A program made the position numbers and the translations under genes. Below are positions 11,426 through 22,272 of a stretch of 64,000 nucleotides of DNA, piece by piece. Below the pieces are notes generated by a model. That model had not been told where the DNA came from. It was given only the letters and a program-made list of their open reading frames with translations, and did not search any database. Every line of letters begins with the position of its first letter. Within the stretch, counting starts at the first letter, position 1. The DNA is from Megalobrama amblycephala (Eukaryota; Chordata; Actinopteri; Cypriniformes; Xenocyprididae): NCBI RefSeq assembly GCF_018812025.1, contig NC_063054.1, forward strand, positions 25,362,142 to 25,426,141, in the 5' to 3' direction.

Positions 11426-12697
11426 ATGGTGACCTACCACCCTGGATCCAAGAACACGAAGGCCGATGCCCTATCTTGCTTATTCGAGGAGGACCAGACA
11501 TCTAGTGAGCCCGGGACCATTCTACCCTTTCAGGTGGTGGTAGCACCCATTCAGTGGGACATTATGACCCTTATAGAACAACATAACGCTCAACAAGAGA
11601 CCCCGGCAGCCTGTCCGCCTGATAAAGTGTATTTACCACCCAACCTCCGTGATCAGGTCTTAAGCTTCACTCACTGTCTGCCTTCGTCGGGTCACCCAGG
11701 TATCACAGCCACCATTCATGTACTACAGAACCGTTTCTGGTGGGAGACCCTCGCCAAGGATGCCGCAACCTTCGTCCAACAGTGCCAAACCTGTAGCATG
11801 CAAAAGAGCCCCAGACAATTACCAGCCGGATTACTCCAACCTCTTCCCATTCCTCAACGTCCCTGGTCTCATATAGCCATCGATTTCATCACAGATCTAC
11901 CCATATCCCAAGGTAACACCGTCATACTCACTGTTATAGACCGATTCTCCAAAGCCTGTCGTCTGATTCCGCAGCCCAAGCTCCCCACTGCCATGCAAAC
12001 TTCCGAGTTACTGTGCAACTGGGTCTTCCGCCTATACGGGTTACCCGAGGACATCGTCTCGGATCGTGGCCCTCAGTTCACGTCCCGACTATGGAAGGCC
12101 TTCTTTCAAGCCCTGGATGTCAACGTAAGCCTGACCTCTGGCTACCATCCCCAGGCCAACGGGCAAGCCGAGAGGCTGAATCAAGAGCTCACTCGCTTCT
12201 TAAGATCATATTGCAGCCAGAATCAGGAGGATTGGGCCCGGTACCTTCTGTGGGCAGAGTATGCTCAGAATTCCCTGGTTAAACCTTCCACCGGCATTAC
12301 GCCGTTCAAGTGCGTCCTGGGCTTTCAACCACCCATGTTCCCGTGGTCCGGGGAACCCACCGATGTGCCGTCCGTTACGGATTGGCTCAACAGAAGTGAG
12401 GAAACCTGGAATCAGGCCCACGTCCATCTACAACAAGCTGTCCGCCGCCAGAGAGAACATGCCGACCACCGGCGCCGCCCCGGACCTGAGTATCACCCTG
12501 GCCAATGGGTCTGGTTGTCCACCCGTGACCTCCGCCTGAGGCTTCCCTGTAAAAAGTTGAGTCCAAGGTACGTGGGTCCCTTCCAAATAACACGTCAAAT
12601 CACACCAGTATCATATTGTCTTGCATTACCTAACACCTATCGTATTTCTCCTACCTTTAATGTCTCTCTGCTCAAGCCCGCTGCTGACCCCCAGTGA
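11426..12697 (+). CDS. Chromovirus Pol, part 2 (end of RNase H, integrase)
   Basis: 423 codons that continue Pol after the frameshift. [16 protein letters not shown] is the end of the RNase H connection. Then comes the integrase HHCC zinc finger ([10 protein letters not shown] ... CQTCSMQK). The DDE core follows: [20 protein letters not shown] and [15 protein letters not shown] supply the two aspartates and the glutamate. The C-terminal part (YVGPFQI ... FNVSLLKP) is the GPF/Y-type module preceding the chromodomain. Integrase would join element DNA to the chromosome with a 5-bp stagger, matching the CCTAG duplication. The first Met is not a real start; the protein is part of one Gag-Pol polyprotein in an intact relative. 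Confidence 0.9.
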   Translation: MVTYHPGSKNTKADALSCLFEEDQTSSEPGTILPFQVVVAPIQWDIMTLIEQHNAQQETPAACPPDKVYLPPNLRDQVLSFTHCLPSSGHPGITATIHVLQNRFWWETLAKDAATFVQQCQTCSMQKSPRQLPAGLLQPLPIPQRPWSHIAIDFITDLPISQGNTVILTVIDRFSKACRLIPQPKLPTAMQTSELLCNWVFRLYGLPEDIVSDRGPQFTSRLWKAFFQALDVNVSLTSGYHPQANGQAERLNQELTRFLRSYCSQNQEDWARYLLWAEYAQNSLVKPSTGITPFKCVLGFQPPMFPWSGEPTDVPSVTDWLNRSEETWNQAHVHLQQAVRRQREHADHRRRPGPEYHPGQWVWLSTRDLRLRLPCKKLSPRYVGPFQITRQITPVSYCLALPNTYRISPTFNVSLLKPAADPQ

Positions 12698-12960
12698 GGA
12701 GGGAGAGGGGAGGTCCCGTGAGCAGAGTCCCCAGCCCATTCTAGTGGAGGGCGAGGAAACGTACCAGGTGCGAGAGCTGCTCAACTCAGACGTCGGGGAC
12801 GCATCCTTCAATATCTGGTCGATTGGGAGGGGTACGGTCCAGAGGAGCAATCCTGGGTCAGTGCCGAGGATATACTGGACCCCAACCTGATCGACGAATT
12901 CCACCACAACCACCCAGAGAGACCAGCCCCTCGACCACGCGGTAGACCCCGACGTCGTGC
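12698..12960 (+). pseudogene. Chromodomain at the integrase C-terminus, frame-broken
   Basis: After the stop at 12697, homology continues in other frames: [12 protein letters not shown] at about 12750-12783, then [17 protein letters not shown] and SAEDILDP at 12806-12890. The aromatic/acidic pattern YLVDWEGY...W is the chromodomain signature that defines chromoviruses and is known to guide integration by binding modified histone tails. It takes at least two frame changes to read, so this copy cannot make an intact chromodomain. A basic, proline-rich tail follows, then the purine-rich tract before the 3' LTR. Confidence 0.75.
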
Positions 12961-12981
12961 ACCACCTCGCGCCAGGAGTCG

Positions 12982-12999
12982 CTCACAGGGAGGGGGCTC
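12982..12999 (+). promoter_or_regulatory. Polypurine tract before the 3' LTR
   Basis: A purine-rich run (about ACAGGGAGGGGGCTC) abuts the LTR start at 13000. It is the expected plus-strand priming site. Confidence 0.6.
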
Positions 13000-13499
13000 T
13001 GTCACGGAGACGAACCCCGTGATTCCCCCCCTCTGGCCAGCAGAGGGCCCCTTCTCCGGAATACTGACACTCACGCATCCATTCACTCATCTACACTGAC
13101 CCACACTACATTTCCCGCAAGCCCCGTTCCTTGGACTCTGATTCCCCTCCAGCTGCAGCTTGTTAGGACTGCTATTTAAGCTGCCATTTCACACAGACCT
13201 ACGCGAAGTCTTGATCATTGCCCCGGCTGTCATTTCTGAGCGTTTATACCCTGTTTGTTTTCCCATTGCCATTCCTGTCTGTTCACCGTTTATTGACCCA
13301 TTGCTGCCTACCTATTGACCCCTTGCCTGTTTCCTGGACTGTGATTCTTGCTTGTGACCCCGACCTATTGCCTGTCTTTGACTACGATCTGCCTGTCCTC
13401 CTTTGCTGTGTTTGCTGGTTCTGACCCCTGCCTGTACGACCATGATTGCTTCAATAAAGCCTGCTAAATGGATCCCATGTCGAGTGATGACTCATTACA
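13000..13499 (+). repeat. 3' LTR of the chromovirus
   Basis: 500 bases, about 99% identical to the 5' LTR by reading. It retains GCGAAGTCTT near 13203 and AATAAA at 13453-13458. It is followed by the CCTAG duplication. Confidence 0.9.
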
Positions 13500-13762
13500 C
13501 CTAGTCTGTTGATTCACCTGTGCAGATCCAGACGTTACTGGCTGCCCTTGTCTAATGCCTTTCATAATGTTGGGAACATGGGCTGGCATATGCAAATATT
13601 GGGGCATACACATCTTCGGAGGTCTTTTAAACAAATGAGATTTATATAAGAAGGAGGAAACAATGGAGTTTGAGACTCACTATATGTCATTTCCATGTAC
13701 TGAACTCTTGTTATTTGACTATGCCAAGATAAATTCAATTTTTCATTCGAGGGCACCTTTAA

Positions 13763-14414
13763 AATTGATGTAAACTACAACACATTCATTTTATACTTAT
13801 TATGAAAAATAAGTTCAGTAACACTTTATAATAACATTCAGTTGTAAGTCACTAATAACACTAATCACTAATAACACTGCAGTACAGACTACAAAGTGTT
13901 CAGCATCTGTTATAGATGATGTGTAAACGCATGAATAATCATTTACAAAGCTTTCTGCATCCCCTAATCTAAAGTGTAAACTATTCATCACTTGTAAATG
14001 TTATATCATTTGTAGACCTTTCTTACCTGTTACAAATTATTTGTATATGTATACAAGTCATTTATAATGCTTTCTGCATCCCCTAATCTAAAGTGTAAAC
14101 TATTTATCACTTGTAAATGTGTTACATATCGTTTTATGTAGACTACAATATGTAAATTTGCCATATGCAAAGGTTCTGGTATACTTTTAAGTTACAGGAA
14201 ATAAAAAAAATCTATATAAATCCCTTATATGATATTAAAATTATAATTTTTTTATGTAAATATATTTACAATTATATAGATGAGCCCCTAACTCACCCCT
14301 TATACCTAAACATGACCACTTATAGCCACTTCACAAAAATAAAAATGCAATATAGATATATTTACAGTGACTGTTATCTTAGCTGATATACTATTGTATC
14401 CACATTAACTTCCG
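13763..14414. repeat. AT-rich sequence with a two-copy tandem repeat
   Basis: A block reading CTTTCTGCATCCCCTAATCT with flanking AAAGTGTAAACTATT and ATCACTTGTAAATG occurs at about 13941-14010 and again at about 14050-14120. The spacing is roughly 110 bases. The stretch begins with TTCAGTAACACTTTATAATA, a word I associate with fish dispersed repeats. No gene is supported. Confidence 0.5.
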
Positions 14415-15974
14415 TTAAAGGATTAGTTAACTTTTAAATCAACTTTTGCTGATAATTTACTCACCCCCATGTCATCCAAGATGTCCATGTCTTTCTTTCT
14501 TCAGTCGAAAAGAAATTAAGGTTTTTGATGTAAACATTCTAGGATTTTTCTCCATATCATTCATTTCAATGGGCACCAAACGGTTGAAGGTCCAAATGAC
14601 AGTTTCAGTGCAGCTTCAAAGGGCTTTAAACGACACCAGATGATACCAGACGATGAATAAGGGTCTTATCTAGCGAAACGATCGGTCATTTAAAAAAAAA
14701 AAAAATAAAAAGTTTAAGTTTTATAAGCACAAATGCTGGCTTTGCTCTTTTCTCCGATGCGCGTTCGTGACGTCACGTAATACGCAATTACGTTGAAAAG
14801 GTCACGGCTGACGTAGGCGTAGCAACCACAGTTTCATTCGCTCAGGATTGTGTATAGGAAATCTCTGAAAAGTCACAAATTTCTGTCCTGACAAAAATTT
14901 TCTTTTAGGCTTTCTACTATTAAAACACCCAGGATACGCACACCTTTCAAGCGTGAGTTTAAAATATTCTAACTGACCGCCAGAGTGAGTTTTTTTTTTT
15001 AAAGGCGACCCTTATTTTAGAACGTTTGCCCTTATTGTTTCCATGGCGACGCGTGCGTGTCACGAGTGCTGAACGTAGCCACAATAACACTATATGAGAG
15101 ATGGATCACTATTATTTTGTTTTTCCTTTTTTATTTAAAATATTCGCAAACTTGCTTACATGTCTTCAACTATATGATATTCCGATTCTCAAATATGTGT
15201 GAGTGAGTGTGTTTTGTCGTTTAAAAACCTTTATAAATTATCTACTTATCGCCACCATCTTAGTTTGTACTGCAGTTCACAGAGTTCTGTCAGTCTGATT
15301 TACAGAATACATCAGTTTCTCCTGAAATATATGCAAGTAAGTGGCTGGTGAACTGGAAGAATAAGAGAGTAAACTTTATAGTTACTTAGACCCATTATGT
15401 GTGTCTGATATGAATAAATGTCGGCAAATTATATTTGAATTCACTGTTTATTGATGCTTGCACTGACGTCTGACATCAGTGTGTATTTTATAAACTCCAA
15501 ATGTATTGTTTAATGGTGCTTATGCGTATTTAAATGTCTGAAACCTTAAAAGAAACATCATGGGGCTGAAAACACTGCATAGCTGTGATGACAAGAGAGC
15601 GCGCGTCCGTCTCGCAGCCAGAGCGCGAAAGCACAATTTGAATTAGTGATGTCCGGTTCGCGAACGAATCGTTCTTTTTAACCAGTTCTTTTCAGTGAAC
15701 CGGTTGAACCAGTTCACCAAATCGGTCTGAATCGTTCCAAACAGTTCGCATATCCAGTTAGCAAACACGAATCCACAAATTACTAAAGTTATTCACTTTT
15801 TGACGTGCCTGACACTACCTCTCGAAATAAACCAACATCCCGGAGTTATTCGGTTACTCCAACAGTACAGTGACTTAACCTGCTGTAAAGAGAGAACTGA
15901 TGATGAGCACGAGCAGCAGAGCAGCTGATATGAGTGCGCGTGCGCGGCGCACACGAACGAACATACACGGCCTG

Positions 15975-16111
15975 TCACGGTTCTCGTTCTCGAGTCAAGA
16001 ACCGGTTGCAACGGTTTTCGGATCATCAGTACACAACCGAGAACCGCTTCTTTCGGACATGTCCGATTTGAGAACCGGTGAGCTGATGATACTGCGCATG
16101 CGTTTAACTTT
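15975..16111 (+). repeat. Internal direct repeat of the hAT-like element, copy 1
   Basis: It shares with 17780-17911 the words GGTTGCAACGGTTTTCGGAT, ACACAACCGAGAACCGCTTC and GAGCTGATGATACTGCGCAT. The two copies differ by only a few bases over most of their length. Confidence 0.7.
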
Positions 16112-16176
16112 TCAAGAGAACGAAAAGCATGTTAGTCAAGTTTTGTTGAACATCGGACAGTGTGATAATATAAAAC

Positions 16177-17397
16177 CATAGACTGTAAAAAAATATGGAC
16201 GTAGCGTCCGTGACGTCACCCATAGAGTTTTGAACAGCAGTTTTGACGCCTAAATGAGGCCGCGGCCATCTTAGCTGCGCGTCACCGCACGTCACTCCCG
16301 GATAACTGAAAATGGGCAAAGAGGCGGGGAGGTGGTTTGAGCTGATATGACTGGTTGCTGAAACCACGCCCGCCTAGCTCGACGTGACCATGTTAGCAGC
16401 AAAGGAGCTATATATCCATCTAAGATACGATCTAAAATATTAATGAAGATAAGTTTTATCATCAGAACGTTCTAAAGGTTTACTGTCAATCTACGGTGTT
16501 TTAAGATATAGATGCTCCAACACCAGTAGTGTTGGTTGTGCAAATAACAACATGGAAAATCAAATGGGACTTCATACCTTTATAATGAAATAGAGATCGC
16601 GAGATGAATCCAATCCGTGGCACTTGGGTAAAATATGAATGTCCATTGCAAAACAAAAAAACATGTCACATTTCTTCTGAATGATCTGCTCTCTGTCATC
16701 GTTCTTCAAGAAAGGATGCAATCTGAGCAGCGATCGAATCTAACAAACAAATGAGCCCGTGTCCAAAGTATATTTTTTTCAAAATAGTGCAGCAGTTTTA
16801 GTTTATAATATCCAAGCAGTGCTGTCGGATTTTGATATCCTCCCGCCATTGTCATTGCAGTAAATCTCACAACCAAAACTTTCAGCCAATGCCACGATCC
16901 AACAACGTGTGTTCTGTGTCTCTTCCCCATGCATGCACATCTACACAGACACACATCAGTCTCGAATATTATGCAGCAAGCCATATTTTATAATTGTATA
17001 AAATAATCGAGCACAAATACGGCTGAGATGCCAAATTCAGCAGCAGCTGAGGTAACATGACGGCTCACAGACAGCAGCGCAATATACCTGTCACTCAAGT
17101 GACCACGCCCTTAATTATGCAGAACTTTAAGGCTTAATATAATTTAAACAGATAAGTTATAAAAAAATTCACCCCCCTCAGAGTTGTCATGAAGGGCAAA
17201 AATAGCAGTATCCCAAAACCACAATTTGAACCAACTTGTAAACATGTTTTTTTCTGCTATAAACTTGGCCAATTTAACATGGGACTCTATGAGATTCTGC
17301 TCTCTTTTGGAGCCTGTCCCTAGCGGCCAGTCGATGAATCGCAGTTTAAGTTACTTCCGTATTGGCTTCACGAGAGAAAGGGGGAGGTTGCCGCTTG
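16177..17397 (-). mobile_element. Unclassified element with 8-bp target duplication, copy A
   Basis: It is bounded by TATAAAAC at 16169-16176 and 17398-17405, a perfect 8-bp duplication. In element orientation (minus) it starts CAAGCGGCAACCTCC and ends ACAGTCTATG. The ends are not inverted repeats beyond the first two bases. Copy B at 52229-56441 has the same two ends with its own 8-bp duplication, so the boundaries are firm. It holds one 92-codon frame (16984-16706) without a recognised domain. Superfamily unresolved; 8 bp would suit hAT-like or P-like elements. Confidence 0.75.
16706..16984 (-). CDS. Uncharacterised 92-codon frame in copy A
   Basis: It begins MACCIIFETDVCLCRCACMG and ends RCSDCILS. 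It is cysteine-rich at both ends but has no metal-binding motif I can name. The counterpart in copy B (55632-55910) has the same length with two amino-acid differences, S/L at 30 and F/Y at 83. Both DNA differences I find between the frames change an amino acid and none is silent, so there is no sign of purifying selection. It may be a chance open frame in a young repeat. Confidence 0.25.
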   Translation of the reverse strand: MACCIIFETDVCLCRCACMGKRHRTHVVGSWHWLKVLVVRFTAMTMAGGYQNPTALLGYYKLKLLHYFEKNILWTRAHLFVRFDRCSDCILS

Positions 17398-17779
17398 TAT
17401 AAAACATACTGGAAATATGTTTATGACTTAATTCAAAATACAATTTTTTTTTGTGCTTTTCCAAATACACCATAGCAGATTGATAGCATATAATACTATA
17501 CATAATACTGTACATAATAAACTACATGCCAACATGAACATAATATTTTAGATCAAACTAATGTTCAGAAATAGTTCTACAAATTTATTTTTCTATATTT
17601 AAAAAGCAATATAGTGAAAGTTGTGCAGCTGTGCTTTCAAGTTATTTATTTTAAAGATTGGAAACATTTATTTGTTTCATAGATAATACATGGACAGTTT
17701 ATTTAATTTCTAAACAAGGTGATATAAAGATAACTACAGCAAGAGCAAACAAGCGACTCCTTTTGAATCGCTCTCGCGG

Positions 17780-17911
17780 TTCTCGAATCTCAATCTCGTT
17801 CTCAAGTAGAATCGGTTGCAACGGTTTTCGGATCACCAGTACACAACCGAGAACCGCTTCTTTCGGACGTGTCCGATTTGAGAACCGCTGAGCTGATGAT
17901 ACTGCGCATGC
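17780..17911 (+). repeat. Internal direct repeat of the hAT-like element, copy 2
   Basis: Partner of 15975-16111 (see there). Both lie inside the hAT boundaries and flank copy A. Confidence 0.7.
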
Positions 17912-19172
17912 ATGATTCAGCGTGTGCTCTGAAGCTACCGAACAGTAACATCACAGCACCGGTTAACTAGGACAACTGATGCTATGAGAGGACTCGAATG
18001 AGGGGCCAATTCTGGCGAAACGTAAGTTTATTTAATTACAAATAAATCGTAATGTAAGAGGATCATGGTTTCTGCTCTGATGAAGACAAATTTATTCACT
18101 TTATAACTGTAAAACTTTGTTTGCACATCACTGCCTGTATATGTCATGTGTTTGGATGCTTTAGATGCAAAACTAAATTGTAAGACACGCTTCAGATTAT
18201 AATGTTTTAGTTGACTGATGTTATGATTACTGACTTTATTTGAATGTGTTAAGTTTTTTCATCCCGGCCCGCGAGAGACGACGTCATCGCGGATGACGTC
18301 ATTACGTCGGAGCGTAAAAGAACCGGTGAACCGTTTTTTTCAACCGGTTTATTGAATCGAACTGTCCGAAAGAACCGGTTCGCGGAAAAGATCCGAACTT
18401 CCCATCACTAGTTTGAATCTAGCAGTTATGTGACGTCGCTGAACATTCTAAATCCCATATGTGGAACCGTACGCCCAGGGGCACAGAAATAAACATCCCA
18501 TATGTGGGAACGTACCGCTCAAAGGGTTAAACAATAAACTGCCACAAAGACATTTGAATATGTGTATACGATCCTCCTTGTAATATAAACACTGACTCGA
18601 TACTTCCGCCTACGTCAACCGTGACCTTTTCAACGTAATTGCGTATTACGTGACGACACGAACGCGCATCGGAGAAAAGAGCAAGGCCAGCATTTGTGCT
18701 TATAAAACTTAAACTTTTTTTTTTTTTTTTTAAATGACCAATCGTTTCGCTAGATAAGACCCTTATTCATCGTCTGGTGTCCTTTAAAGCCCTTTGAAGC
18801 TGCACTGAAACTGCCATTTGGACCTTCAACCGTTTGGTGCCCATTGAAATGAATGATATGGAGAAAAATCCTAGAATGTTTACATCAAAAACCTTAATTT
18901 CTTTTCGACTGAAGAAAGAAAGACATGGACATCTTGGATGACATAGGGGTGAGTAAATTATCAGCAAAAGTTTATTTAAAAGTGGAGTAATCCTTTAAGC
19001 TGTAAACAGTCAGTGAAAGGCTCACTCTATGAACGCAATAATATATTTTTTTATTTAAACTGGGTACAAGTTTAAAAGTGTAAAAGAATCAACAAGGTAA
19101 TTTCAACTGGCCATGAAAAAGAGATTCTTTCCACAGCAATGACGGACGGGTTTAATATAATCATAGTGACAT

Positions 19173-19466
19173 TGTCACGGGTAGTTGAAAGCAAGAGAGG
19201 ATGCAGGAACGAACTTCAGCAGCATAGGTTTATTCTTCAAAAACTTCACAGGAACAGAACTACTACTTGAGTAACCAAATACAAAACAACATCAAGGACA
19301 GACAAAGGAGTGCAGGGACGTGAGTCCATATAAAGGGAGTGCTGAAGATCAAGAGCAGGTGCAAGGAATCCGTGAATCAGCAGGAAGGTTGATGAGGAAG
19401 TGAGTGCAGGTGTGGACCAGGGAGGATAATGGGAAATAGAATCCGGGAGTGACGGGAACTGTGACA
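19173..19466 (-). mobile_element. Solo LTR
   Basis: In minus orientation it starts TGTCACAG and ends GTGACA. The flanking pentamers GACAT (19168-19172) and GATAT (19467-19471) match at four of five bases. It contains TTTATATGG as a TATA candidate and GAATAAACC as a polyadenylation signal, both on the minus strand. No internal domain is attached, which fits recombination between two LTRs. Confidence 0.65.
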
Positions 19467-19471
19467 GATAT

Positions 19472-20521
19472 ATATCTGTATTATGTAATATTCGTTGCCT
19501 TAATAAAAAATGTTCATGAACTTCAGCATTGCGTGATACTATTTCAAAATAATAAATTGTATTATTTATTCCATCACAGATAAATAAAATGTATTTACCT
19601 GTGAAAACAAAAAAAGATGAAGTCTTTGTGTAGCCTACATTAACAATGATTTGGGGCAATTAAAATGCATTACAATGGAGGATTATGAAAAGTTATTAAA
19701 AAATAAAATAGAAAATGTGAATTATATAGGCTACAAATAATACATCTTTGGGTATTAAGAGTGATAGGGCAGTAGCGTAATTTTCCCTACATGAATGAGC
19801 AGGCTTTGCATGCGAATTTTAACAGCAGAGAAAATAGGCTAGTGGACAACGCTACAGCACATGGCACAACTGTGTTTTAAGAGATCCGAGTTTGAGCCCT
19901 GGCCTTCTCTAAGCCAACATATTTCATTTGAAATGTACATTTATTGATCTACAAACGATCTTTGTTATTAATCAGCCCAGTTAAGCGCAAACCACGCCCT
20001 TACGTTAAAACCCCACCCCGCAGCCTTGACTCACGTATCTAGCTCGATTTCATTGGTCAACTATATCACAGACCTGATTTGCCAAACTGCCCCACGCAAG
20101 TGTGTATACGAAGTGAAATGTTGCACACACAATTTACAACTTAAAAAAAAAAAAAAAGAATGCATAAAGTGAATAAAAAGTGCATAAAACTACACACATA
20201 TAGGCTATAAAACACAAAAACAGGAGGATCTTAACACTGAGAAAACTATTGCAAATTGAGCATGGCAAAATCTGCAAACACAATAAAAGGTTTTAAAAAA
20301 ACACACTTTTTTATTCTTTAACTTATTCTTCATTCTTTAGTATAGCCCTACAAACAATATGACCTCATTACACTGCAGTCTAAGGCTACCTGAAGCTGCT
20401 CAGACCAATCAGAGTATGACATCAAAAAGACTGATTTGAAAGCACACCTTTCTTTGCAATTACATACAATGCTATCACAATGCTATCAAAAACTTTAAAA
20501 GGATGCATGAAATTACATTTT
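19472..20521. other. Unassigned AT-rich sequence
   Basis: No gene or element ends are supported. A short segment near 19830-19915 contains GAGTTTGAGCCC, reminiscent of a polymerase III B box, but no A box or cloverleaf is convincing. Confidence 0.35.
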
Positions 20522-20942
20522 TGTCTCGTTACTCACAGTAAGATCCATTTGGAGGCTTTATTATAAAACGTAGTCAAACAGGCAGTGGTCAGTACCGGTA
20601 GATACAGTGAAAGAGGGCAGACAAAGTCGTGGTCGTAAAACAAGCAGGAGATCAGGACAGGCGGAGAGCAATCACAGGTCAAAACACAAAGCAAATAGTC
20701 CAGAAGACAGGCAGCAGTGAGTCGTAAACGGGTAATCAAACTGGGTCACAACAGATAGGCAAAACAGGAAATAACGCTCAGAATTGTACCGTAGTAAACA
20801 AGACCTTGATGGACGAGGACTAGTCCAGGAACAGTTTATATAGACCTAACCAATGAGCTGCAGCTGGGTGGCGTGATCAGTACCAGGTACAGGGCTGATG
20901 GGAAATGTAGTGTATGCGAGTGTCAGTATTCGGGTGAGGGCG
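20522..20942 (-). repeat. Truncated 3' LTR of the minus-strand chromovirus
   Basis: It matches 23712-24185 but stops near 20942, where integrase coding sequence (ending in the residues FQCAL) abuts LTR sequence. The RNA-start region here is altered (AAGACCTTGATGG in place of AAGACCTCGC). Confidence 0.75.
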
Positions 20943-21038
20943 CACTGGAAGGGAGTCATTCCTGTAGCGGCCTTCTGAATGGAATTCTGGGCATATTCTG
21001 CCCAAATCAGATAACAATCCCAGTCATTCTGATGCTGA

Positions 21039-21743
21039 TTACAATGAGTGGAGAAAGCGAATAAGTTCTTGATTCAGTCTCTCAATCTGACCGTTGGACT
21101 GGGGGTGGTATCCGGACATCAGGCTTACATTGATGTTGAGTGACCCTAAGAATGCCGACCAGAGGCGTGAGGTGAACGGAGGACCTCTGTCGGAAACGAT
21201 GTCCTCTGGCAAGCCGTAGAACTGAAATACCCAATTGCATAGATGTTCAGCTGTCTGCATGGCGGTAGGAAGCTTGAGTAGCAGTATCAGACGGCAGGCC
21301 TTGGAGAATCTGTTGATGACCGTAAGAATGGTTGTGTGACCGTTGGATACTGGCAGGTCTGTGACAAAGTCAATAGCGATATGTGACCAGGGACGGTGTG
21401 GGAGGGGTAAAGGTTGAAGCAGACTAGCAGGCAGTTGTTGTGATGGTTTCTGTGTGTTGCAGATCTGGCATTGATGTACGAACATGGTGGCATCTCTGCA
21501 CATTGTCGGCCTCCAGAATCGGTTCTGCAGGAGATGGATGGTAGTCGTAATACCAGGATGACCGGAAGAGGGCAGACAATGAACCTGATCCAATACCCGC
21601 TTCCAAAGAGTTTCAGGAACAAAGACTTTATCGGGAGGACAGTCAACTGGAATTTCAGTCTGAGCATTAGTTTGTTCGATCTCTGTCATGATGTGCCACG
21701 ATGATTTGGGTAGGAGGATGGTGCAGGATGGGCGCTGTGACAA
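21039..21743 (-). pseudogene. Integrase fragment of the minus-strand chromovirus
   Basis: The frame contains the zinc-finger part ([16 protein letters not shown] ... [10 protein letters not shown]) and all three core blocks: [20 protein letters not shown] and [15 protein letters not shown]. It is the integrase of the chromovirus, closest in this window to 11426-12697. After the stop at 21039 coding similarity continues in another frame (WAEYAQNS, then MTPFQCAL) up to the LTR junction near 20942, where the rest was deleted. The N-terminal part is fused by deletion to the end of the RT segment, so this is not a functional protein. Confidence 0.8.
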
Positions 21744-22272
21744 AGCATTGCTTGAGGTCCCTGAATGACTGCTTTAGTGTGGTGGGTTGCAGCCAATTGA
21801 GAATGGCACTGACCTTGTGCTCGTCCATCGCGATTCCTTCTGGACTGATAATGTACCCCAAGAATGCGTTGGAGGTTCTGTGGAACTCGCATTTCTCCGC
21901 CTTGGCATACAGTTGGTGTTGAATTAGTCTCTTGAGTACTGCTCTGACGTGACGAATATGTTCGCTAAGGGTGTCAGAATAGATTAAGATGTCATCAATG
22001 TAAACTATGACAATCTTGTTGAGCATGTCTCTGAATACGTCGTTGTTAAATGACTGAAATACGGACAGACTGTTGACCAGGCTGAACGGCATAACCAAGT
22101 ACTCATAGTGACCAGTAGTTGTGGAAAAAGCTGTCTTCCATTCATCCCCCTCGCGAATCCGTATTAAGTTGTATGCGCTGCGTAGATCCAACTTGGTGTA
22201 GTATCTAGCCGAATGAAGCTGTTCCAGTGCTGCAGGGACCAGAGGTAATGGGTAGCAAAATTTGACTGTCAC
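21667..22272 (-). pseudogene. Reverse transcriptase fragment of the minus-strand chromovirus
   Basis: It carries [37 protein letters not shown] and the catalytic [12 protein letters not shown] motif, then [16 protein letters not shown] normally leads into RNase H here, but the frame runs from APILHH directly into sequence preceding integrase, so RNase H is missing. Upstream, near 22340, coding similarity ([17 protein letters not shown]) is interrupted by stops. Confidence 0.8.

Larger units (their letters stand above)
8189..13499 (+). mobile_element. Ty3/gypsy chromovirus, Tf1/sushi-like, nearly complete
   Basis: It has two LTRs starting TGTCACGG and ending CATTACA and a 5-bp target duplication CCTAG (8184-8188 and 13500-13504). 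The gag-pol frame order is gag, protease, reverse transcriptase, RNase H, integrase, chromodomain. By reading, the LTRs differ at about five substitutions and one single-base indel over 500 bases, so insertion is fairly recent. A 10-base self-priming match is present (see the primer site entry). A frameshift between RNase H and integrase, and further frame breaks around the chromodomain, disable this copy. The empty target site survives in the paralogous repeat at 35637-35641. Confidence 0.92.
7518..13758. mobile_element. TTAA-flanked non-autonomous element, split by a gypsy insertion
   Basis: TTAA lies at 7514-7517 and 13759-13762. The ends read TGGTGCCCTAGAAC on the left and, reverse complemented, AGGTGCCCTCGAATG on the right. 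The body is interrupted at 8188/13500 by a complete LTR retrotransposon. Without it the element is about 0.9 kb. A second copy at 34982-35930 matches on both sides of the interruption. The short open frame 7662-7898 is repeated in that copy but lacks any domain. Superfamily: TTAA-type, piggyBac or Kolobok. Confidence 0.75.
15644..18410. mobile_element. Non-autonomous hAT-like element inside the foldback element
   Basis: The ends are TAGTGATG on the left and CATCACTA on the right, with near-matching 8-bp flanks ATTTGAAT (15636-15643) and GTTTGAAT (18411-18418). The subterminal regions are rich in GAACCGGTT-type words on both sides. No transposase frame is seen. A block of about 130 bases is duplicated in direct orientation inside it (15975-16111 and 17780-17911). 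It is itself interrupted by the element at 16177-17397. Confidence 0.75.
14419..18994. mobile_element. Foldback TTAA element hosting nested insertions
   Basis: TTAA flanks both ends (14415-14418 and 18995-18998). The arms 14419-14821 and 18604-18994 are long inverted repeats of about 400 bases, starting AGGATTAGTTAAC on the left and AGGATTACTCCAC when the right arm is reverse complemented. Open frames on the arms (14446-14643 plus and 18767-18967 minus) are the same sequence and carry no domain. Subtracting the hAT insertion gives an original element of about 1.8 kb. TTAA targets point to piggyBac/Kolobok-type mobilisation. Confidence 0.75.

Noticed and set aside
14446..14643. Short frame duplicated in inverted form at 18767-18967
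   Set aside because: Part of the foldback arms; similarity reflects the inverted repeat.
19830..19915. Possible tRNA-derived SINE with a B-box-like GAGTTTGAGCCC
   Set aside because: No matching A box, tail or second copy in the window.
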